A stretch of DNA of 62,417 nucleotides from Candidatus Thorarchaeota archaeon (GTDB lineage: Archaea; Asgardarchaeota; Thorarchaeia; Thorarchaeales; Thorarchaeaceae): positions 1-62,417 of the forward strand of contig JAEORO010000132.1 in the NCBI GenBank assembly GCA_016840855.1. Direction: 5' to 3'. Under the pieces are notes generated by a model, which saw only the letters and a program-made list of their open reading frames with translations, had not been told where the DNA came from and searched no databases. Positions 59,823-62,417 of this stretch are shown here, piece by piece. The number at the start of each line of letters is the position of its first letter. Position 1 is the first letter of the stretch. The position numbers and the translations under genes were made by a program.

Positions 59823-60310
59823 TCTACTACCTCCCCGGTCTTCAGTCCAATTATTTGCAATGCTATGTCGATACCTTCCCTCCTCGCTTTGAGTCCCGGT
59901 CTTTTAGCTTTAACTAGGCTGATTGCTCCATATTCACAAGCTTTGATGCATGCAGGATCTCCCCAGCAAAGATCGCACTTCACAGCTTTCAATGACTCTG
60001 GATCAATCTCTATTCCTCCATAGATGCATGCTGTGACACAGTTCATACAGCCAATACAGACCTCACTGTCTACAAAGAGCGTACCTTTTTCGTTGTATGA
60101 GATTGCTCCAGTTGGGCAGGCTTGTTCACATAGTGGTTCATCACATTGCAGACATACCATAGGAACTGTCAGGTTCCGAGGCTCGTCCTTGAGGATCTGT
60201 ATCCTTGATCTTCTAGGGTTGAACGATTTTGTGTGAGCAGAAGAACAAGCCAGTTCACAGTTCCTGCAACCAGTGCATTTGCGGAGGTCAATTGCTAAAA
60301 AGCTCTTCAA
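59819..60310 (-). CDS. Ferredoxin partner of AOR copy 2
   Basis: A 163-residue four-cluster ferredoxin. Cys groups: CTGCRNCELACS, CLQCDEPLCEQACP, CIGCMNCVTACI and CDLCWGDPACIKACE. It resembles the ferredoxin subunits paired with AOR in Asgard and other archaea. Start TTG at 60310. Its stop overlaps the AOR ATG. It is clearly related to the ferredoxin at 48429-48920 but differs in the order of Cys spacing, so the two AOR/ferredoxin pairs diverged some time ago. Confidence 0.9.
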   Translation of the reverse strand: MKSFLAIDLRKCTGCRNCELACSSAHTKSFNPRRSRIQILKDEPRNLTVPMVCLQCDEPLCEQACPTGAISYNEKGTLFVDSEVCIGCMNCVTACIYGGIEIDPESLKAVKCDLCWGDPACIKACEYGAISLVKAKRPGLKARREGIDIALQIIGLKTGEVVE

Positions 60311-60488
60311 CAGGTGGTCTCTCCGATTGATTATACAACCTCTATCCTCTTACGTTTGCCACTTTAAGTTGTTGTCCTTTGTCCAATACATCTTACTAAA
60401 GTATATGAAGAACGTCTTCATCGAACCACACACCCATCAATACATGCCGCGCAAGTTAGGAGTTAGCAACTGACACAGAAGTGGGACC

Positions 60489-62288
60489 ATGAAAGAGTCG
60501 TATGAACGAGAGCCGTCCCCAAAAAGGAAGCAATTTCGCCAAGTGGCAGACGGTATGCTTATCCCTGTCTTCGAGTTTGACAAGAAGTTCATACTCCAAT
60601 ATGCTAATCCTCCTGCATTGAAACTCCTCCAACTCTCAAAGGACACAATCTCTCCAGACATGACTGCAGCGGATCTTGTAGCGCCTGAACAAATATCGCT
60701 CGTAGAGGATGGACTTAGATTGCTCCGAAATGGAGAAGATTCGGTATCTATCTCCTTGAGAGCTGTAAGAAGTGATAATGTCAGAATTCCAACTCAAGTC
60801 TACTCAAACACAATTGTTGACGATGGCAACATAACTGGATATGTCGTCTACGTTGTGGATTTGAGCAGGAGAGAAGTCGCAGAAGAGAAGATGTTGGCGC
60901 GAAAAGAGATTCTCGAGTTCATGGTTGACTACTACAGTTTTGCTGGCATGATTGTTGTTGATACTAATTATCAGTTTGAATACGTAAATGACAAAATGTG
61001 CGACATCCTCGGTCGGAGACGGAGTGAGCTCTTGGGGAACGATTTCAGGAAGTTCGTTCATCCTAACGATTTAGACCTTGTCGCTGCGAGGTATAAGAAA
61101 CGCCAAAGAGGTGAAACTGTCCCCTCTGTCTATGAGTTCCAAGTTGTCAGGAAGGATGGTGAAACTGCTGACATCCGAATGAATGTAGGAACTATTAGAA
61201 GCGGTGATGGAACAATAAAGACAGTCGCACAGCTTGTTGACATTACAGATGAAAAGAGAAGTGCATATGCACTTCAAGAGAGTGAGCGAAGATACAGGTC
61301 CCTCATTGAAACGATGGATTCTGGTCTTGGTGTGGATAATGCAGAAGGAAAGATGGTCCTGGCAAATGATGCTTTGTGCAAAATGATGGACTGCGAGGAC
61401 CCAGAGTCCCTCATTGGCATACCAATTACCGACATAATGCATGGATGGACAGAGAATCAAGTAATCGAGAAGATGGAAGAACGCAAGAGTGGCAAGATTG
61501 AGCACTATGAGGCTTCATTGAAGCACAAGTCTGGTGGGGTTGTCCCAGTAATGGTCAGTGCATCTCCCTTGTTCGGTCCAGATGGCGAGTACATTGGTAG
61601 TCTTGCCATATTCACTGACATCTCAGACGTGAAAAAGGCTGAAGCAGAAGTACACTTCCTTCTTGACCTATTACTTCATGACATTGGTAATCAACTTCAA
61701 CTCATATTAGCAGGAGGGGACTTTCTCGAGAAAGATGCATCTGCTGACCAAATCTTGCGGTCGAAGCGATACGTCATGGATGGGGCTTTGAGATGCCTTG
61801 AGCTCATCCAAAAGGTTCGAAAGGCAGAGGAAGCAAAGACAGAACCACTTTGTCCTGTAGATGTCATCGGAGTCATTCGTGCTGAATCTGAGCTGCTATT
61901 CAAACAACGTGGCGTGCGAGTTGATGTTGGAAAGTTGCCACCTAAGGTAATGGTGCTAGCTGACCAAGCACTGAGCCAGTTAATCTGGAATCTTTTTGAG
62001 AATGCTGTTGTGCATAATCCCAAATCAGATGATAAGAAAGAGGTAAAGGTGAAAGGCAGAGTTACAGGCGACCAATTTATTCTTAGCATCGCTGACAATG
62101 GTCCTGGCCTTACTGATGATAAGAAGCTAGCCCTTTTTGAGCCAACTCGTCGATATGGTGGAGTGGGGCTACATCTTGTCAGGAGGCTGGCGGAAAAGTA
62201 TGGCGGTGCACCTGAGGTGAAGGACCGTGTCAAAGGTAAACCTGACCATGGATTGAAAATCGTAGTCAATTTCCAGATTGCTGAGTAA
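60489..62288 (+). CDS. Soluble multi-PAS sensor histidine kinase
   Basis: A 599-residue protein without membrane helices. Three PAS-like domains (about 20-130, 145-260, 270-390; for instance DTNYQFEYVNDKMCDILGRR) are followed by the H-box LLLHDIGNQLQLILAGG (His397) and an HATPase domain with N-box WNLFENAVVHN, G1 IADNGPGL and G2 GGVGLHLVRRL. It senses an unknown cytoplasmic signal; no response regulator is adjacent. HDIGNQL replaces the more usual HELRTPL, as in many archaeal kinases. Confidence 0.93.
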   Translation: MKESYEREPSPKRKQFRQVADGMLIPVFEFDKKFILQYANPPALKLLQLSKDTISPDMTAADLVAPEQISLVEDGLRLLRNGEDSVSISLRAVRSDNVRIPTQVYSNTIVDDGNITGYVVYVVDLSRREVAEEKMLARKEILEFMVDYYSFAGMIVVDTNYQFEYVNDKMCDILGRRRSELLGNDFRKFVHPNDLDLVAARYKKRQRGETVPSVYEFQVVRKDGETADIRMNVGTIRSGDGTIKTVAQLVDITDEKRSAYALQESERRYRSLIETMDSGLGVDNAEGKMVLANDALCKMMDCEDPESLIGIPITDIMHGWTENQVIEKMEERKSGKIEHYEASLKHKSGGVVPVMVSASPLFGPDGEYIGSLAIFTDISDVKKAEAEVHFLLDLLLHDIGNQLQLILAGGDFLEKDASADQILRSKRYVMDGALRCLELIQKVRKAEEAKTEPLCPVDVIGVIRAESELLFKQRGVRVDVGKLPPKVMVLADQALSQLIWNLFENAVVHNPKSDDKKEVKVKGRVTGDQFILSIADNGPGLTDDKKLALFEPTRRYGGVGLHLVRRLAEKYGGAPEVKDRVKGKPDHGLKIVVNFQIAE

Positions 62289-62355
62289 CCTTGGCACACC
62301 ACAACTGTTATGTCACATGGGAGTAGATACCCGACTTGCAAGGAGGAATCAGGTC

Positions 62356-62417
62356 TTGCCACCGAAATCTATCCTCATAAAGAATGGATATGTCCTCACT
62401 CTAAATCCCCGACGTGA
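62356..62417 (+). CDS. Amidohydrolase, partial (cytosine deaminase/SAH deaminase-like), cut by the window end
   Basis: From TTG 62356, preceded by AGGAGG, the frame reads MPPKSILIKNGYVLTLNPRR before the window ends. The ILIKNGYVLTLNP pattern is the usual N-terminal beta strand of chlorohydrolase/S-adenosylhomocysteine deaminase-type amidohydrolases. Only 20 codons are visible, so the family call is tentative and substrate cannot be read. Confidence 0.55.
   Translation, partial: MPPKSILIKNGYVLTLNPRR

Noticed and set aside
1-62417. CRISPR array, insertion sequence or prophage
   Set aside because: No regularly spaced repeats, transposase-like genes or phage structural genes were seen in any region.

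Overview
The window is archaeal chromosomal DNA. Evidence: an archaeal-type ribosomal protein operon (L22, S3, L29, Rpp29, S17, L14, L24, S4e, L5), two TFIIB-type factors, RNA polymerase subunit Rpo12, archaeal eIF1/SUI1, tRNA-intron endonuclease, geranylgeranylglyceryl phosphate synthase, type 2 methionine aminopeptidase and archaeal-type LeuRS. A Roadblock/LC7 protein, a Get3-like ATPase, an archaeal/eukaryotic selenocysteine (Sec) pathway and soluble Hdr/aldehyde:ferredoxin oxidoreductase enzymes point to an Asgard archaeon, perhaps Thorarchaeota-like. That placement is inference, not proof. No insertion sequence, prophage or CRISPR array was seen.

Layout. 1-4315 (-): ribosomal operon with an about 245-base structured leader. 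4.5-8.4 kb: small poorly characterised genes (zinc-ribbon/HTH, orphan ferredoxin, cyclin-like, DUF211). 8.4-16.3 kb: hydrogenase and redox block with HypD, MobA, a free-standing HdrA, and an HdrB-HdrC-HdrA operon whose HdrA is fused to MvhD and ends in a lysine-rich tail. 16.6-29.3 kb: housekeeping (GGGP synthase, Roadblock, MetAP2, TFB, SUI1, radical SAM, Rpo12, Get3 plus a coupled 34-residue membrane peptide, UppP, DUF47, EndA, PurM-like protein). 29.3-31.5 kb: ModE-like regulator, NapH-like polyferredoxin, pilin-like protein. 31.6-36.2 kb: Sec locus with SelB, SepSecS, an unrecognised protein, tRNA-Sec(UCA) and, on the other strand, PSTK. 36.3-44.7 kb: second TFB, ICMT-like membrane methyltransferase, a three-gene operon with a degenerate aspartoacylase-like protein, LeuRS, a DUF998-like protein. 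44.8-46.2 kb: MvhG-MvhD pair without MvhA. 46.6-60.3 kb: two tungsten-type AOR operons flanking an amidohydrolase, a PfkB kinase, an M24 peptidase, a PreA-like dehydrogenase and two tandem ClC channels. 60.5 kb to end: PAS histidine kinase and the start of another amidohydrolase.

How the genes fit together. The electron-carrying enzymes (HdrABC-MvhD, MvhG-MvhD, two AOR/ferredoxin pairs, PreA, orphan ferredoxins) and their maturation genes (HypD, MobA, MoaD-like) suggest an anaerobe using ferredoxin, hydrogen and flavin-based electron bifurcation. The Sec locus has the tRNA, the kinase, the converting enzyme and the elongation factor, but no SelD and no obvious selenoprotein was recognised here; both HdrA proteins have Cys at the position that is Sec in some archaea. 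The most novel leads are the unknown 217-residue protein inside the Sec operon, the HdrA-MvhD-polylysine fusion, the Get3-coupled micro-membrane protein, the radical SAM protein whose cluster motif is split by a Cys-rich insert, and the AOR-amidohydrolase-MoaD operon.
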